A stretch of 64,000 nucleotides of DNA from Virgibacillus sp. AGTR (GTDB lineage: Bacteria > Bacillota > Bacilli > Bacillales > Amphibacillaceae). The notes beneath the pieces were generated by a model. That model saw only the letters and a program-made list of their open reading frames with translations. It searched no databases and had not been told where the DNA came from. Positions 30,430 through 39,929 of the stretch are shown here, one piece after another. The DNA lies in contig NZ_JAJERH010000007.1 in assembly GCF_016919725.2 (NCBI RefSeq), forward strand, positions 1 to 64,000, read 5' to 3'. The translations under genes and the position numbers were made by a program. Each line of letters starts with the position of its first letter. Within the stretch, counting starts at the first letter, position 1.

Positions 30430-30615
30430 TATTTGAGAACAAAAGCGCAAGCGCCCGATTAGAAATGTAACGACTGGAGCGCGGTGATAAAAGGAATCAA
30501 GGTGAGCTTGCGAACCGCTGATGACTTAGTTTAGGGCGATTCGTGAAGTAGACTAGTTTCTGGGTGCTGGCGCTGGACGTGGCTTAACACACGTCCATGT
30601 ATCCACACGTGAAAA
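30430..30615 (+). repeat. Repeat family C copy 1
   Basis: Starts GAGAACAAAAGCGCAAGCGC, contains GAGCTTGCGAACCGCTGATG and TGGCGCTGGACGTGGCT, and ends TATCCACACGTG. The arms AGCGC/GCGCT can pair. The copy at 36222-36402 is inverted. Confidence 0.8.
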
Positions 30616-30643
30616 TTTTATAAATTCCTAGGCTACAAAAAAA

Positions 30644-30930
30644 AGCTGGGACAAAACACAACTTCTTTGCTCAAAATACGAATAATCATGTTATCCATAG
30701 GAGTATTATCGCTCACCGTGAAACTATACGCGCTTTCAGCGGGCACGGCCTCAGCTAACTTGGTAAAGAAAAACACGTTACCACGTGGAGCTTCGGACTC
30801 ATGCTGTTCCCGCCGGAGTCTCGCTTATTTCAGGTGCTAAATGAATGATTCTAATCAAAAAACGAACGATAATTAATTTCAACTAATTATCGTTCGTTTT
30901 AATTGTTTCTTTATTCGTTTGTCTCAGCCT
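30644..30930. repeat. Repeat family B copy 2 with bidirectional terminator
   Basis: GCTGGGACAAAACACAACTTC at the left and TTTGTCTCAGCC at the right. Includes hairpin AACGAACGATAATTA/TAATTATCGTTCGTT (30861-30897) flanked by A- and T-runs on both sides. Lies 12 bp from the csp stop codon and can terminate both csp and, through family C, the helicase gene. Confidence 0.88.
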
Positions 30931-30941
30931 CTTTGTTCCAC

Positions 30942-31142
30942 CTAAGCTTTTTGAACGCTAGCAGCTTGCGGTCCGCGAGCACCTTGCTCAACATCAAAAG
31001 TAACTTTTTGACCTTCGTCTAAAGATTTAAACCCTTCACTTTGGATTGCAGAGAAGTGTACGAATACATCGTCATTACCTTCGCGCTCGATAAAACCAAA
31101 CCCTTTTTCTGCGTTAAACCATTTAACAATACCTTGTTCCAT
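30942..31142 (-). CDS. Cold-shock protein (CspA/CspB family)
   Basis: 66 aa, the normal size. RNP1 (KGFGFIER) and RNP2 (VFVHFSAI) are present; the protein is acidic with a single beta-barrel. Binds single-stranded nucleic acid as an RNA chaperone in the cytoplasm. The start is ATG at 31142 after AGGAGG with 7-bp spacing; the 21 codons upstream in frame are leader. The 404-bp gap to the next gene includes this leader, and structures typical of csp leaders cannot be judged by eye. Confidence 0.96.
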   Translation of the reverse strand: MEQGIVKWFNAEKGFGFIEREGNDDVFVHFSAIQSEGFKSLDEGQKVTFDVEQGARGPQAASVQKA

Positions 31143-31455
31143 TATGTTGCCTCCTAGTGCGTTCTCGCACATTATATTACTATCCTTGCCCAAAGCGAAT
31201 CTCAAGACGAAAAGTGATTACTCATGCTATCCTTTACACCGAACAAAAATAATTAAATCTTATTATATCATTTGATTATTAAAAAAGCAATAGAGGAACT
31301 GATTTACCGTATTAAAAATTAGTAATGGGATAAGGGTTTTGAGGATTCATTGAAGAAAGAGATGAAATTACGATCAACCGAACCGATATTCATGTGCTAT
31401 CATTTAAGCTCACAGGCAACAGGTTAGTTTGATGATGATATATTGCAATAGAAAA

Positions 31456-31482
31456 AGCTACTCCTCTTTTAAAGAAGTAGCT
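31456..31482 (-). terminator. Terminator after the coat-protein gene
   Basis: AGCTACTTCTTTAAAAGAGG hairpin with arm AGTAGCT and T5 after it on the minus strand. Confidence 0.8.
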
Positions 31483-31546
31483 CGTTGTGGTGTTGGGCAA
31501 TAAAGAGTTCGTTTTTGCTAATGTTTTGCCTTTGTTCCACCTATTC

Positions 31547-32185
31547 TTATTGCAAGTTAGTTCCTTGTTGAGGAACGGTTGTGTAGCTGTTTAGCATTTG
31601 GTTCATATCCTGTTGGCTTAGCTGAGGTACTTGGTAGTACCCATGCTTGTTTTGATAAAGGAATATTTCATAACTTAGCTCAATAAAGTTCGGAACGGTA
31701 TCGGCGATTACACGGCGTAAGACCGGGTTGGTCATTTCCACCGCAGTCATCGCTAGTAGAGAAGTTAGGGATTTTGTTTGTCCTAGCATGTAAGCGGAAA
31801 GCCCTTGATCAGAAAGCTCATTAATTGAGGCGTTTGGTTTTTTAGGCTGCCCTGGCTTGATGCCATAGACGGTATTGTTGTTCTGCTCCATTTCGTATTG
31901 TTGTGTCGGGACTTGTGGATCTTGTCCTGTCTGGAACGCTTGTACAATTGTATTGTATGCTTGTGTAACAAATGTCGATTGGCGTTGTAGGATTTCCTTT
32001 AACTCCGGATCTTGAATGTGCTGATCGTACATTTGATATTGATCGAGCATGCTAATGATGCCAGCAATTACCTCATGTGCATCAAATAATTCATGTCCTC
32101 CATGGTTTTGCATCGGCTGATTTTGTGGCATGTTGCCGGGCTGCTGTTGATTTCCTTGTTGATTCATATTATTCATATTTTCCAT
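31547..32185 (-). CDS. CotF-like spore coat protein
   Basis: 212 aa. The N-terminus is a Gln/Asn/Pro/Met-rich stretch; the centre and C-terminus carry the coat F pattern (LFDAHEVIAGIISMLDQYQM; LSDQGLSAYMLGQTKSL; NPVLRRVIADTVPNFIELSYE; YQNKHGYYQVPQL). Such proteins bind the outer layers of the spore. ATG at 32185 follows AGGAGG. Supports a spore-forming host. Confidence 0.85.
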   Translation of the reverse strand: MENMNNMNQQGNQQQPGNMPQNQPMQNHGGHELFDAHEVIAGIISMLDQYQMYDQHIQDPELKEILQRQSTFVTQAYNTIVQAFQTGQDPQVPTQQYEMEQNNNTVYGIKPGQPKKPNASINELSDQGLSAYMLGQTKSLTSLLAMTAVEMTNPVLRRVIADTVPNFIELSYEIFLYQNKHGYYQVPQLSQQDMNQMLNSYTTVPQQGTNLQ

Positions 32186-32343
32186 CCTAATACCTCCTAT
32201 GTTAATTTTGTCCATGCTTAGATTCTCCGATTTAGGAATTTTCATGTATAAATGTCATTTTTTCTTTTCGGTATATCCACCACATAAATTTTTTTCGAGT
32301 TGGAAACGATAAGATGAATACATAATAGAAGGTAGGATATGCC

Positions 32344-33291
32344 ATGTTAGCATTTGAGCCTAATTGTTGGTCGGAGCATGATGTGTTGGAAACGGTGCTA
32401 GTATGTGCACCATCAATGGTAAGTATTCCAGATATAAAGACAGCTGAGGAAGTACAGTGGAGTGCGCCTGTTAATTATAAAAAAGCACATGAAAATTTTC
32501 TTGAATTGAAAGCAGCTTTACAAAATGCCGGCGTTCAGGTTATTGATTATTCAGCGTATTTAACTAAAGAGGATCAACAGCTAAGTGACCAACTCATCAA
32601 TCGTTTTTTTGTGAGAGATTTAGCCTGTGTATTTGGGAATACCATTCTACCTGGAGAAGCAGGTACGTCGATGAGACGTCCAGAATATGTACAAGCACAT
32701 GTATTAATGGACAAATGGTTTCCAAATTCCTTTAGAATGCATGAAAATAACTACATAAAAGCACTAGAGTATGGGGATGTGCTTTTGCTTAATCGAGATG
32801 CCGTTTGGATTAATGTTGGCATGCGGACAAGTATAGAAAGTGTGGAGCAGATAAAGCAGAGTATATTTGCTGCGGGTTTTTCTGAAATAGGAATTATTAG
32901 CTTACCAAGACGTACAGATACACTACATTTAGATATGAATTGCAATGTAGCTAGTAAGGATGTGGTCGTGTCCAAAAGCTTCGTTCGCCATTTTCCTATT
33001 CATGTTTGGACAGAGCGAGCATCAAGATATGAGATGCCAGAGCAATTCCTAAATCGTCATGGTTTTGAGGTTTACTGGCTTGAAGAATATAATACGATTC
33101 CTGATATTAATTTTCTTAATCTTAATCCAGAAACCATTCTTATTAGTAAGCAAGCACATAAACAAAGGTTAAGAAGTCATCCGAAATTACAAAGGAAGAA
33201 CATCATCGAAATTGAAGTTACTGAGTTAGAAAAGGCTGGTGGAGGCATACGTTGCATGACGCTCCCCCTTCAACGGAAAAGCTCAATGTAA
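32344..33291 (+). CDS. Dimethylarginine dimethylaminohydrolase / amidinotransferase-family protein
   Basis: 315 aa, pentein fold. Landmarks: FVRDLACVFGNTILPG near residue 95, catalytic His in RTDTLHLDMNCNVAS near residue 198, and the nucleophilic Cys in GGGIRCMTLPLQRKS near the C-terminus. Enzymes of this family hydrolyse methylated arginine or transfer amidino groups; here the substrate is probably a guanidino compound. The amino-acid permease follows after 26 bp, suggesting co-expression and uptake of the substrate. Confidence 0.85.
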   Translation: MLAFEPNCWSEHDVLETVLVCAPSMVSIPDIKTAEEVQWSAPVNYKKAHENFLELKAALQNAGVQVIDYSAYLTKEDQQLSDQLINRFFVRDLACVFGNTILPGEAGTSMRRPEYVQAHVLMDKWFPNSFRMHENNYIKALEYGDVLLLNRDAVWINVGMRTSIESVEQIKQSIFAAGFSEIGIISLPRRTDTLHLDMNCNVASKDVVVSKSFVRHFPIHVWTERASRYEMPEQFLNRHGFEVYWLEEYNTIPDINFLNLNPETILISKQAHKQRLRSHPKLQRKNIIEIEVTELEKAGGGIRCMTLPLQRKSSM

Positions 33292-33317
33292 TAATTTTAT
33301 GGGGGGTGACGCTGTTG

Positions 33318-34613
33318 ATGCGTAGAAGTAGGGGGAATATGAAGTGGTGGCAGCTGTCTCTGCTTGGCGTAGGCTGCACCATAGGAACGGGCTTTTTTCT
33401 TGGCTCCAGTATTGCGATCCAAAAAAGCGGCCCAGCTGTTTTAATTCCATTTATTTTGGCGGCAATAGGAACGTACATCGTGTATGATGCATTAGCAAAG
33501 ATGTCTGTGGAGCATCCAGATAAGGGTTCGTTTCGCGCTTATGCCAGACGAGCCTTTGGGAGATGGGCCGGATTCAGTAATGGCTGGGTGTATTGCATAT
33601 CTGAAATGTTGATTATGGGCAGTCAGCTCATTGCATTAGGCATCTTTACGCAATTCTGGTTTCCTAGCATACCCTTATGGTTGCTGGCTGCGATTTATTC
33701 GGTACTAGGGTTGCTTGTTATTCTAACTGGTATGAAAGGCTTTGAGAAGTTTGAGAACGTATTTGGCGTTATGAAGACAGCAGCTATTCTCATGTTTATT
33801 ATTGTCGCCATTACGCTTATTATCCGGGGATCGATCGGTGAAGCAACGCTTCTTGAAAAAGATGGTAATTTCTTTTCCGAGGGTACCTTGGGAATGTGGA
33901 ATGCTATGCTTTATGCGTTTTACGCTTTTGGAGGAATAGAGGTTATGGGTCTATTAGTTGTTGATTTAAAAGAGCCAAAGTCTGCGCCGAAAGCAGGCAG
34001 AATTATGATAATAGGACTTACATTTATTTATGTAATGTCGCTTGCACTTGCTTTGTCGCTAGTTTCCTGGCACAAAATAAACCCAGATGAAAGCCCGTTT
34101 ATAACAGCGCTTTCCACTTTTCATGTCCCTTACGTAACAGACATATTAAATGGGATCTTAATCATTGCTGGTTTTTCAACAATGGTAGCAGCTCTTTATG
34201 CAGTAGTAACGATTTTAACATCCCTTGCAGAGGATCGCGATGCACCAGCACGGATCGCTAAAAAGGGGAAGTGGAAAATTCCGATACCAGCTTTTTTATT
34301 TACCGCAGCAGGTCTTTTTATTTCAACGATTATTGCAATTTTATTGCCAGAGAAAATCTTTGAATATGTGACGACTGCTGCTGGCTTAATGCTGATTTAT
34401 AATTGGGTATTTATTTTAGCGACGTATACGAAGCTAATGCAGCCATCAGTGATGGATTGGATCAAAACAACAATAGGTATGCTACTCATTACTGTCACAG
34501 TTTTGGGCACCGTGATGGAGAAGGCAAGTAGGGTAGGGTTTATCGTGAGCTTGATTTTTCTGTTACTCATTGCCATTGCTGCTAGTATCATTCATAAACG
34601 AAGGCAATATTGA
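33318..34613 (+). CDS. APC-family amino-acid permease
   Basis: 431 aa, 12 membrane helices. Signature KWWQLSLLGVGCTIGTGFFLGSS in helix 1 and the conserved region GSFRAYARRAFGRWAGFSNGW place it in the amino acid-polyamine-organocation group near B. subtilis AAP transporters. The start is ATG at 33318, nine bases after GGGGGGTG; upstream codons overlap the preceding gene. Coupling with the DDAH-type hydrolase suggests arginine-like or guanidino substrates; inference. Confidence 0.87.
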   Translation: MRRSRGNMKWWQLSLLGVGCTIGTGFFLGSSIAIQKSGPAVLIPFILAAIGTYIVYDALAKMSVEHPDKGSFRAYARRAFGRWAGFSNGWVYCISEMLIMGSQLIALGIFTQFWFPSIPLWLLAAIYSVLGLLVILTGMKGFEKFENVFGVMKTAAILMFIIVAITLIIRGSIGEATLLEKDGNFFSEGTLGMWNAMLYAFYAFGGIEVMGLLVVDLKEPKSAPKAGRIMIIGLTFIYVMSLALALSLVSWHKINPDESPFITALSTFHVPYVTDILNGILIIAGFSTMVAALYAVVTILTSLAEDRDAPARIAKKGKWKIPIPAFLFTAAGLFISTIIAILLPEKIFEYVTTAAGLMLIYNWVFILATYTKLMQPSVMDWIKTTIGMLLITVTVLGTVMEKASRVGFIVSLIFLLLIAIAASIIHKRRQY

Positions 34614-34967
34614 ACCATGAGGACTAAAGTGTTTGCATCAAAAAAACGATCAACTAGCAAGAATGGTTCACATATGAAAGTGTCTCCGGAAACTATACTC
34701 TGCTTTCATCGGTCGGCTGGTGAGCCTTCTCATGGTGCGAGCTTTAGGGTTTCATCACAGCCTTTCCTTCTGCACTTCTCTACGTTTCCGGAGATAGCGT
34801 AGTTGATTGTTCGTCTTTAGAATGGAGCTTAAGGAATTATGTGTCCCTAACAGATTATCAATCTCTTTCGCGAAATTTCTGGTAGAATCTGTAACAGAAT
34901 ATGAAATAAAGCAAAAGATATAAATTATCGTGGCTGCTCGTATTAATATCATCAGACAAATAATACA
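34614..34967. other. Intergenic region between convergent genes, 354 bp
   Basis: Short open frames here lack ribosome sites and have no recognisable motif. AGTGTCTCCGGAAACTATAC and TTTCCGGAGATAGCGTAG near 34679-34803 share a CTCCGGA motif that could pair but is not a clear terminator. Confidence 0.35.
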
Positions 34968-36155
34968 TTAAGAGAGCTTTTGCGTTGAATTGACTTTCAC
35001 TGTATCTTCATATTTTATCTTTGTTGATAACCATATCAAAATAGCAGCCATAATCGTAAAGATAAGCAACGTATGGCCATTTTCTATACTCCAGCCAATC
35101 AAAAGAGATATTATCGCTCCACCAAAACTAGCAGCGGCTATAAATATACTCGTAACCTCATCAACATATTTCCCAATGATAATAGAGCTCAATGTCAAAA
35201 CGATAGGGAATATCCCCGCAATACTGAATGCGATTAGGAAAATATTTACTAACTGTAGTAACGGGTATGCAATATAAGGAAAAAGATTCAAGAAAACGAT
35301 CAATAACAAACAGCTTACAATTAGATAGTTTGAATAAGTAATCTTTTTACTCAAATTCCCGATAACTAATCTCCCTAATACAATCCCACTCCAGAAAACA
35401 GATACACTAATTAAGCTATAATTCTCAAAGCCTAGATTTATCATGATTACGGGTAAAAAATTCGCCAGGTTCGTTTCAATTCCTGCATATAAAAAAGCAA
35501 AACATGCAATTAAAAATAAAAATTTAAATTTTATCGGATGATGAATAAAGTGTTGAATAACTTTATTATTATCCGGTGCTATATGAAATTGATGTTTCAA
35601 GTCGTTTATTTCAAATTGATTTTTTGACAATAAGATAGACCATCCGACTAGCATTACTAGTAGTAGGGCAAAAAGAACGTAGAAAGGTAAGAACCAGTTT
35701 TCTATGTCTATAAAAATGTGTACCAAAATAGGGAAAGTAAATGCACCTAACCCGAAAAATACTTCTAATTTACTCATTTTTTCTACATTATCTTTGTGAG
35801 TTGCTATGATTAAAGAGCCTATTGTCGTTTCTAGAGTTCCAGCACCATACCCTAATAAAAACATCATGATACCAATATAGTACCAATCCTTTATAATAAA
35901 GAATCCGCTCAATACAAGGATTAAAACGATTAAACCAAACGTAATGACCTGAAGATGGTTATATCTTTTTACGATCATTGGAGATAGTATTACCCCATTT
36001 ACAAAACCGAAAAACTGAAAAAATATAATAACAGATAGGTCATTTGCTGCAATGTTGAAATAATCTAATAAGTATGGTGTGAGGCTTCCTATACTTATAT
36101 GAATTACACCAACTACGAAGTAAAACATACATCCGAAGATGAATATCCCTCTCAC
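34968..36155 (-). CDS. glcP: GlcP-type MFS sugar:H+ symporter
   Basis: 395 aa, 12 membrane spans. The sequence closely follows B. subtilis GlcP as I remember it (VGVIHISIGSLTPYLLD; KDWYYIGIMMFLLGYGAGTLET; FAFLYAGIETNLANFLP). GlcP carries glucose/mannose with protons and lies directly after ntdABC in B. subtilis, as here. GTG start after AGGAGTG. A strong terminator hairpin and repeat C copy 2 lie between ntdC and this gene, so read-through from ntdABC may be limited. Confidence 0.87.
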   Translation of the reverse strand: MRGIFIFGCMFYFVVGVIHISIGSLTPYLLDYFNIAANDLSVIIFFQFFGFVNGVILSPMIVKRYNHLQVITFGLIVLILVLSGFFIIKDWYYIGIMMFLLGYGAGTLETTIGSLIIATHKDNVEKMSKLEVFFGLGAFTFPILVHIFIDIENWFLPFYVLFALLLVMLVGWSILLSKNQFEINDLKHQFHIAPDNNKVIQHFIHHPIKFKFLFLIACFAFLYAGIETNLANFLPVIMINLGFENYSLISVSVFWSGIVLGRLVIGNLSKKITYSNYLIVSCLLLIVFLNLFPYIAYPLLQLVNIFLIAFSIAGIFPIVLTLSSIIIGKYVDEVTSIFIAAASFGGAIISLLIGWSIENGHTLLIFTIMAAILIWLSTKIKYEDTVKVNSTQKLS

Positions 36156-36171
36156 GGTATCACTCCTATTG

Positions 36172-36203
36172 AAAAAACAGGGACTTTTAAATCCCTGTTT
36201 TTT
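36172..36203 (-). terminator. Terminator between ntdC and glcP
   Basis: AAAAAACAGGGA/TCCCTGTTTTTT, a 12-bp perfect stem with an 8-base loop, ending 17 bases before the glcP start. Could attenuate glcP or end ntdABC. Confidence 0.85.
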
Positions 36204-36221
36204 ATTGGTTCAGGAAATTAT

Positions 36222-36402
36222 AAAATTTGCCTGTGTGGATACATAGGCGCGTATTGAGCTGCGTCCAGTTCCAGCGCCCAGAAACGATGCGAATTCACGA
36301 AACCCCTAATCTAAATCAACATCGGCTCGCAAGCTCACTGTGATTCCTTTACCTTCGTTGATTCGCTCCAGTCCTACGTTTCGCTTGTGCTTTTGTTCTT
36401 TA
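36222..36402 (-). repeat. Repeat family C copy 2
   Basis: Inverse of copy 1: on the minus strand it begins AAAGAACAAAAGCACAAGCG directly at the ntdC stop codon, has GTGAGCTTGCGAGCCGATG and GGGCGCTGGAACTGGACGC, and ends TGTATCCACACAG. Confidence 0.82.
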
Positions 36403-37455
36403 ACTCGTTACAAGCTCCTGATATTTGTTTGTTTTTTCCTTCTGGAAGAACATCTCTAATATTTCTTGAGAACGATATCCATCTGCAAAAGTTGGTATAT
36501 CGACTAAAGGTTTCTGGTTTGCTTTGTTAATCCATGCAATTAACTCATTTCTAAATGAATCAGCCCACCCATAAAACTCAGTTGGAGGGTTGTATAGTAA
36601 AGTAGGTGGTACGGAATATTCTTCCTTGTCTATACCAGCTTTTAATTCATATACAAGAGGATTTTTGGTATGATATTTAAATTCCTTTTTATGACCAATA
36701 ACCTCTATTCCAAAACCGCATTCTTCTATATCAGATATTTTCGAAGTAATTAAGTTAACAAAAACTTGGTTTTCCAGCTGTCCGAAGACTTCAGCATAAT
36801 CATCTACGTGTACATGTTTATCTTCTTTTGTTTTAACATTTGTTTCTATTTTGACATTTACGGTTTCTTCTTTGAAGTTACTTTTAAATAAGTACCAAAT
36901 TAAATCAATAAGGTGAATCCCCAGATCTCCTAGCGTTCCACTTGTTTTTTTACTATTAGCGTCGTCTCTCCAAGTATACTTTTTTCTCCTTAATGCACTG
37001 TTCTTTTTAAAATGAATTTTAATTGCTAGTACGTGCCCCAGTTCGTTACTGATAATTAGGCTTCTAAGGATGTTAACTATTTCTAAATAGCGGTAGTTAA
37101 AACCCATAACAGCTAAGGCGCTGTTTTGTTCTGCCGTTTTTCTCATTAGGTTCGCTTCTTCAATAGATATTGCCATGGGCTTTTCGCATAATACATGCTT
37201 ATTTTCATACAATGCCTGTAATGTATGTTCCTTATGACAAAAGTTCGGAGATGCAACGATAATACCATCTACATCTTGCATCAGCTCAGCGTAATCAGGA
37301 TATGATTTTCCACCGAAGCTTCTTACAAATTGTTCAGAATGATGATTATTTATGTCATGTACACCAACTAGTTCAACATCTTTAATAGTAGATAATGCTA
37401 TTGCATGTGCTTTAGCTATACCTCCAGCCCCAACTATCCCGATTCTTTTCATCAT
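36400..37455 (-). CDS. ntdC: Glucose-6-phosphate 3-dehydrogenase (Gfo/Idh/MocA family)
   Basis: 351 aa. Rossmann N-terminus RIGIVGAGGIAKAHAIAL, EKP motif LCEKPMAISIEEA near residue 95, and DLGIHLIDLIWY in the second domain (the D-x-x-x-H catalytic pair). In B. subtilis NtdC oxidises C3 of glucose 6-phosphate, the first step to kanosamine 6-phosphate. The gene order ntdA-ntdB-ntdC supports the name. Start after AGGAGG; two adjacent ATGs are possible. A 230-bp gap separates it from ntdB, and its end touches repeat C copy 2. Confidence 0.88.
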   Translation of the reverse strand: MMKRIGIVGAGGIAKAHAIALSTIKDVELVGVHDINNHHSEQFVRSFGGKSYPDYAELMQDVDGIIVASPNFCHKEHTLQALYENKHVLCEKPMAISIEEANLMRKTAEQNSALAVMGFNYRYLEIVNILRSLIISNELGHVLAIKIHFKKNSALRRKKYTWRDDANSKKTSGTLGDLGIHLIDLIWYLFKSNFKEETVNVKIETNVKTKEDKHVHVDDYAEVFGQLENQVFVNLITSKISDIEECGFGIEVIGHKKEFKYHTKNPLVYELKAGIDKEEYSVPPTLLYNPPTEFYGWADSFRNELIAWINKANQKPLVDIPTFADGYRSQEILEMFFQKEKTNKYQELVTS

Positions 37456-37685
37456 TATTCCTCCTAATTATTTAACGTACTGTCAAAAGTTTCCTTATAA
37501 AAACGTACTGCTAATAAACGAGGTTATTTATGAGGTGACCCGCAATCCAATAAAAGGATGTAACTAATAGTACCTTCATGTAATGAACCCGTTCGTAAAT
37601 CATTTCCAAAAATAGAAATCGATTAACGTCAAGACGCTGCCGTTTGCGTCTGTCATGTTGTTTTCATAAAACTTTTTACACTACC

Positions 37686-38534
37686 TTATTGAATAATTGA
37701 TTTTAAAGCATTCATGATACCTTGAGAATATGGACCAGTAGATATATGCGTGTGATTATCCTTAGCCTCTTTAACTGCATTTTCTACTAAGTAACCATGT
37801 TTTACCGCTTTTAGCATTTTTAAGTCGTTTCCACTATCACCAAATGCAATAGCATATTCTGGATGTACTTTATATTTTTCTAACATAAACCTCACAATTT
37901 CATCCTTCCCAGTACCTGTTGGGATGAAATCTATATCGTAACTGTCTTCCGGATCCCCAGCAAGCGGGTTGCAACGGTTGATATTTACGTTAAGACCAAA
38001 TTTCTTAACAACTTCTTTAATCTTTGATAAATTCCTCTTATCCATCTTTGTATCCATGGAAGATCGATAGTAAAAATTTTTTTTATAACGAGAACTTCCT
38101 AATTGGGTTTGTGGACTTAATTCAATGTCTTCCTTGTTTAATAGAGATATGATCTCATCAATATTTTTTTTGTTAAAGTTTGTTTGGTCGATGGTTGACT
38201 GCCAATCCAGATCCTGTAGAAGAAAATTATGGTCAAGAAAATAGGTGATTTCTGTTCCTAGATCACTAGCGATAAAATGAGGAAATGACCTGAATTTCCC
38301 TTTTTCCATTTTATGCAATACAGATTCCAAGCTGCTTCCTGTAACCCATCCAATTAATAGTAATCCTTGCTGGCTTTTCTCCTCTAAGTAATCTTCAAGT
38401 TCATACAATGCCTTTTGTCTTTCATTAGTCATTTCATGAGGGTAATATGTCTCATCAAAATCACTGAAAACAATGTATTTAGGAGAATCAACAGTCGGTA
38501 ATAGTCTAAATCCCCCTTTACTACTTGATAACAT
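37686..38534 (-). CDS. ntdB: Kanosamine-6-phosphate phosphatase (HAD family)
   Basis: 282 aa, HAD type IIB. Motif I YIVFSDFDETYYP (nucleophile Asp near residue 26), cap domain, then motifs III/IV GKDEIVRFML and AIAFGDSGNDLKMLKAV. In the B. subtilis pathway this enzyme removes phosphate from kanosamine 6-phosphate. The ATG overlaps the last 14 bp of ntdA, indicating translational coupling. Confidence 0.88.
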   Translation of the reverse strand: MLSSSKGGFRLLPTVDSPKYIVFSDFDETYYPHEMTNERQKALYELEDYLEEKSQQGLLLIGWVTGSSLESVLHKMEKGKFRSFPHFIASDLGTEITYFLDHNFLLQDLDWQSTIDQTNFNKKNIDEIISLLNKEDIELSPQTQLGSSRYKKNFYYRSSMDTKMDKRNLSKIKEVVKKFGLNVNINRCNPLAGDPEDSYDIDFIPTGTGKDEIVRFMLEKYKVHPEYAIAFGDSGNDLKMLKAVKHGYLVENAVKEAKDNHTHISTGPYSQGIMNALKSIIQ

Positions 38535-39837
38535 GGTATAAACCTTCCAATACCAAGTTTTGCTCTTCTACGGCTAAGTCAGGATATAGTGGTAAATGCA
38601 CTATCTCCCTATGTGCTAATTCTGTCTTAGGTAAATGCACTTCCTGATAATTTACTTTAACTAAATCCGTATCTTGTTTGTGTGCCAATACTGGATAGAA
38701 TAAGTCAGTTTCAACATTGAATTTCTCTTTCATTGCTTTCATAACGTGATCCCTACGATCGTTTTTAATTTTGATCGGAAACAAGTGCCAAACGTTATCT
38801 CCATTTAATTCAGGAATTTCTATTAGTCCCTCATTCTGTAAGGTACTCAATTTAGTAATATATCTATTTGCCAACAAAAGTCGCTTAAAATTATTTAATG
38901 ATAAATACTTGATTCTCTGTAATCCGATAGCTGCTTGTAAATTATCCATTTTTGAATTTAAACCGTAATCTATTGCTTTCACATTTTTTTTACCTGCTGC
39001 AAATCCATGATAGCTATATTGGATACATTTCTCAGCAAGTTCTTTATTGTCTGTGGCAATTGCTCCACCTTTTCCACATACTCCAATGTTTTTATAGGGA
39101 TTAAAACTTAATGTGGTAATGTCTGCCTTTTCACCTAGATTAGCTATACCTATTGCTTGACATGCATCTTCAACGACCTTTAAGTTAAACTGATCAGCTA
39201 TATTTCTAATAGAAAGCATATCTGCATGTTTGCCATAAATATGTACTGGCAAGATAAACTTCGTTTTACCCGTAATAGCTGATTCAATTCTATTGCTATC
39301 GATGCAATAAGTGTGCGGATGTATATCTACATATACTGGTACACCTCCAGTTGCAAGCACGGCATTCTCGGTGGCGGCGAAGCTATTAGCTGGCATTATA
39401 ACTTCGTCTCCTTGCTTTAGACCGGATGCTAATAAGCTAATCATTAACGCATCTGTACCACTACTTGTTGCTATCACATACTTTTTTTGTAAGTAAGATG
39501 ATAAGACGTCTTCAAATTCTGTTAAATATGGACCACTTGTATATTGTCCAGTCGGTAATACGTTTGATAAAGTTTCTAGAATATCATTTACCTCATCTTC
39601 AGATATCAGACGATTTACAGGCATGAATGGAACCTTATCTAGTGGTTCTGATTTATGATTCAAAATATCCTTTTCCAAATCAAAATCTTTTTCACTACAA
39701 AATGTTGCATGTAACTTCTGATTTACGATGCTATCTTGAATCTCAAAATGATCTCCTTGTAATTTACTACTTAGATTCTTTAATAACCACAAATTTGTGT
39801 CGCTTTTACCAGTAACTTGGACAATAGTTTTCAACAA
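38521..39837 (-). CDS. ntdA: 3-oxo-glucose-6-phosphate:glutamate aminotransferase
   Basis: 438 aa, PLP aminotransferase of the DegT/DnrJ/EryC1 type. After an N-terminal extension of about 65 residues, also known in NtdA, come TGQYTSGPYLTEFED, SSGTDALMISLLASG, VIMPANSFAATENAV and the PLP lysine in TTLSFNPYKNIGVCGKGG. It aminates C3 of 3-oxo-glucose 6-phosphate to give kanosamine 6-phosphate. TTG start after GGGAGG. Divergent from ntdR, with an operator-like dyad in the promoter. Confidence 0.9.
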   Translation of the reverse strand: MLKTIVQVTGKSDTNLWLLKNLSSKLQGDHFEIQDSIVNQKLHATFCSEKDFDLEKDILNHKSEPLDKVPFMPVNRLISEDEVNDILETLSNVLPTGQYTSGPYLTEFEDVLSSYLQKKYVIATSSGTDALMISLLASGLKQGDEVIMPANSFAATENAVLATGGVPVYVDIHPHTYCIDSNRIESAITGKTKFILPVHIYGKHADMLSIRNIADQFNLKVVEDACQAIGIANLGEKADITTLSFNPYKNIGVCGKGGAIATDNKELAEKCIQYSYHGFAAGKKNVKAIDYGLNSKMDNLQAAIGLQRIKYLSLNNFKRLLLANRYITKLSTLQNEGLIEIPELNGDNVWHLFPIKIKNDRRDHVMKAMKEKFNVETDLFYPVLAHKQDTDLVKVNYQEVHLPKTELAHREIVHLPLYPDLAVEEQNLVLEGLYHVIK

Positions 39838-39877
39838 CTGCTCCCTCCCTATATAATATGATTAAGTCGTATTTATC

Positions 39878-39905
39878 CTAATATATGGAATCGATATCAT
39901 GTCAA
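39878..39905 (-). promoter_or_regulatory. ntdA promoter with LacI-type dyad
   Basis: Minus-strand TTGACA (39900-39905) and TATTAG (39878-39883) are 16 bp apart. TGGAATCGATATCA (39886-39899), a dyad with central CG as in LacI/GalR operators, fills the spacer. Likely NtdR site. Confidence 0.5.
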
Positions 39906-39929
39906 CAACTTTTTTTAAGGAGGGAAATA

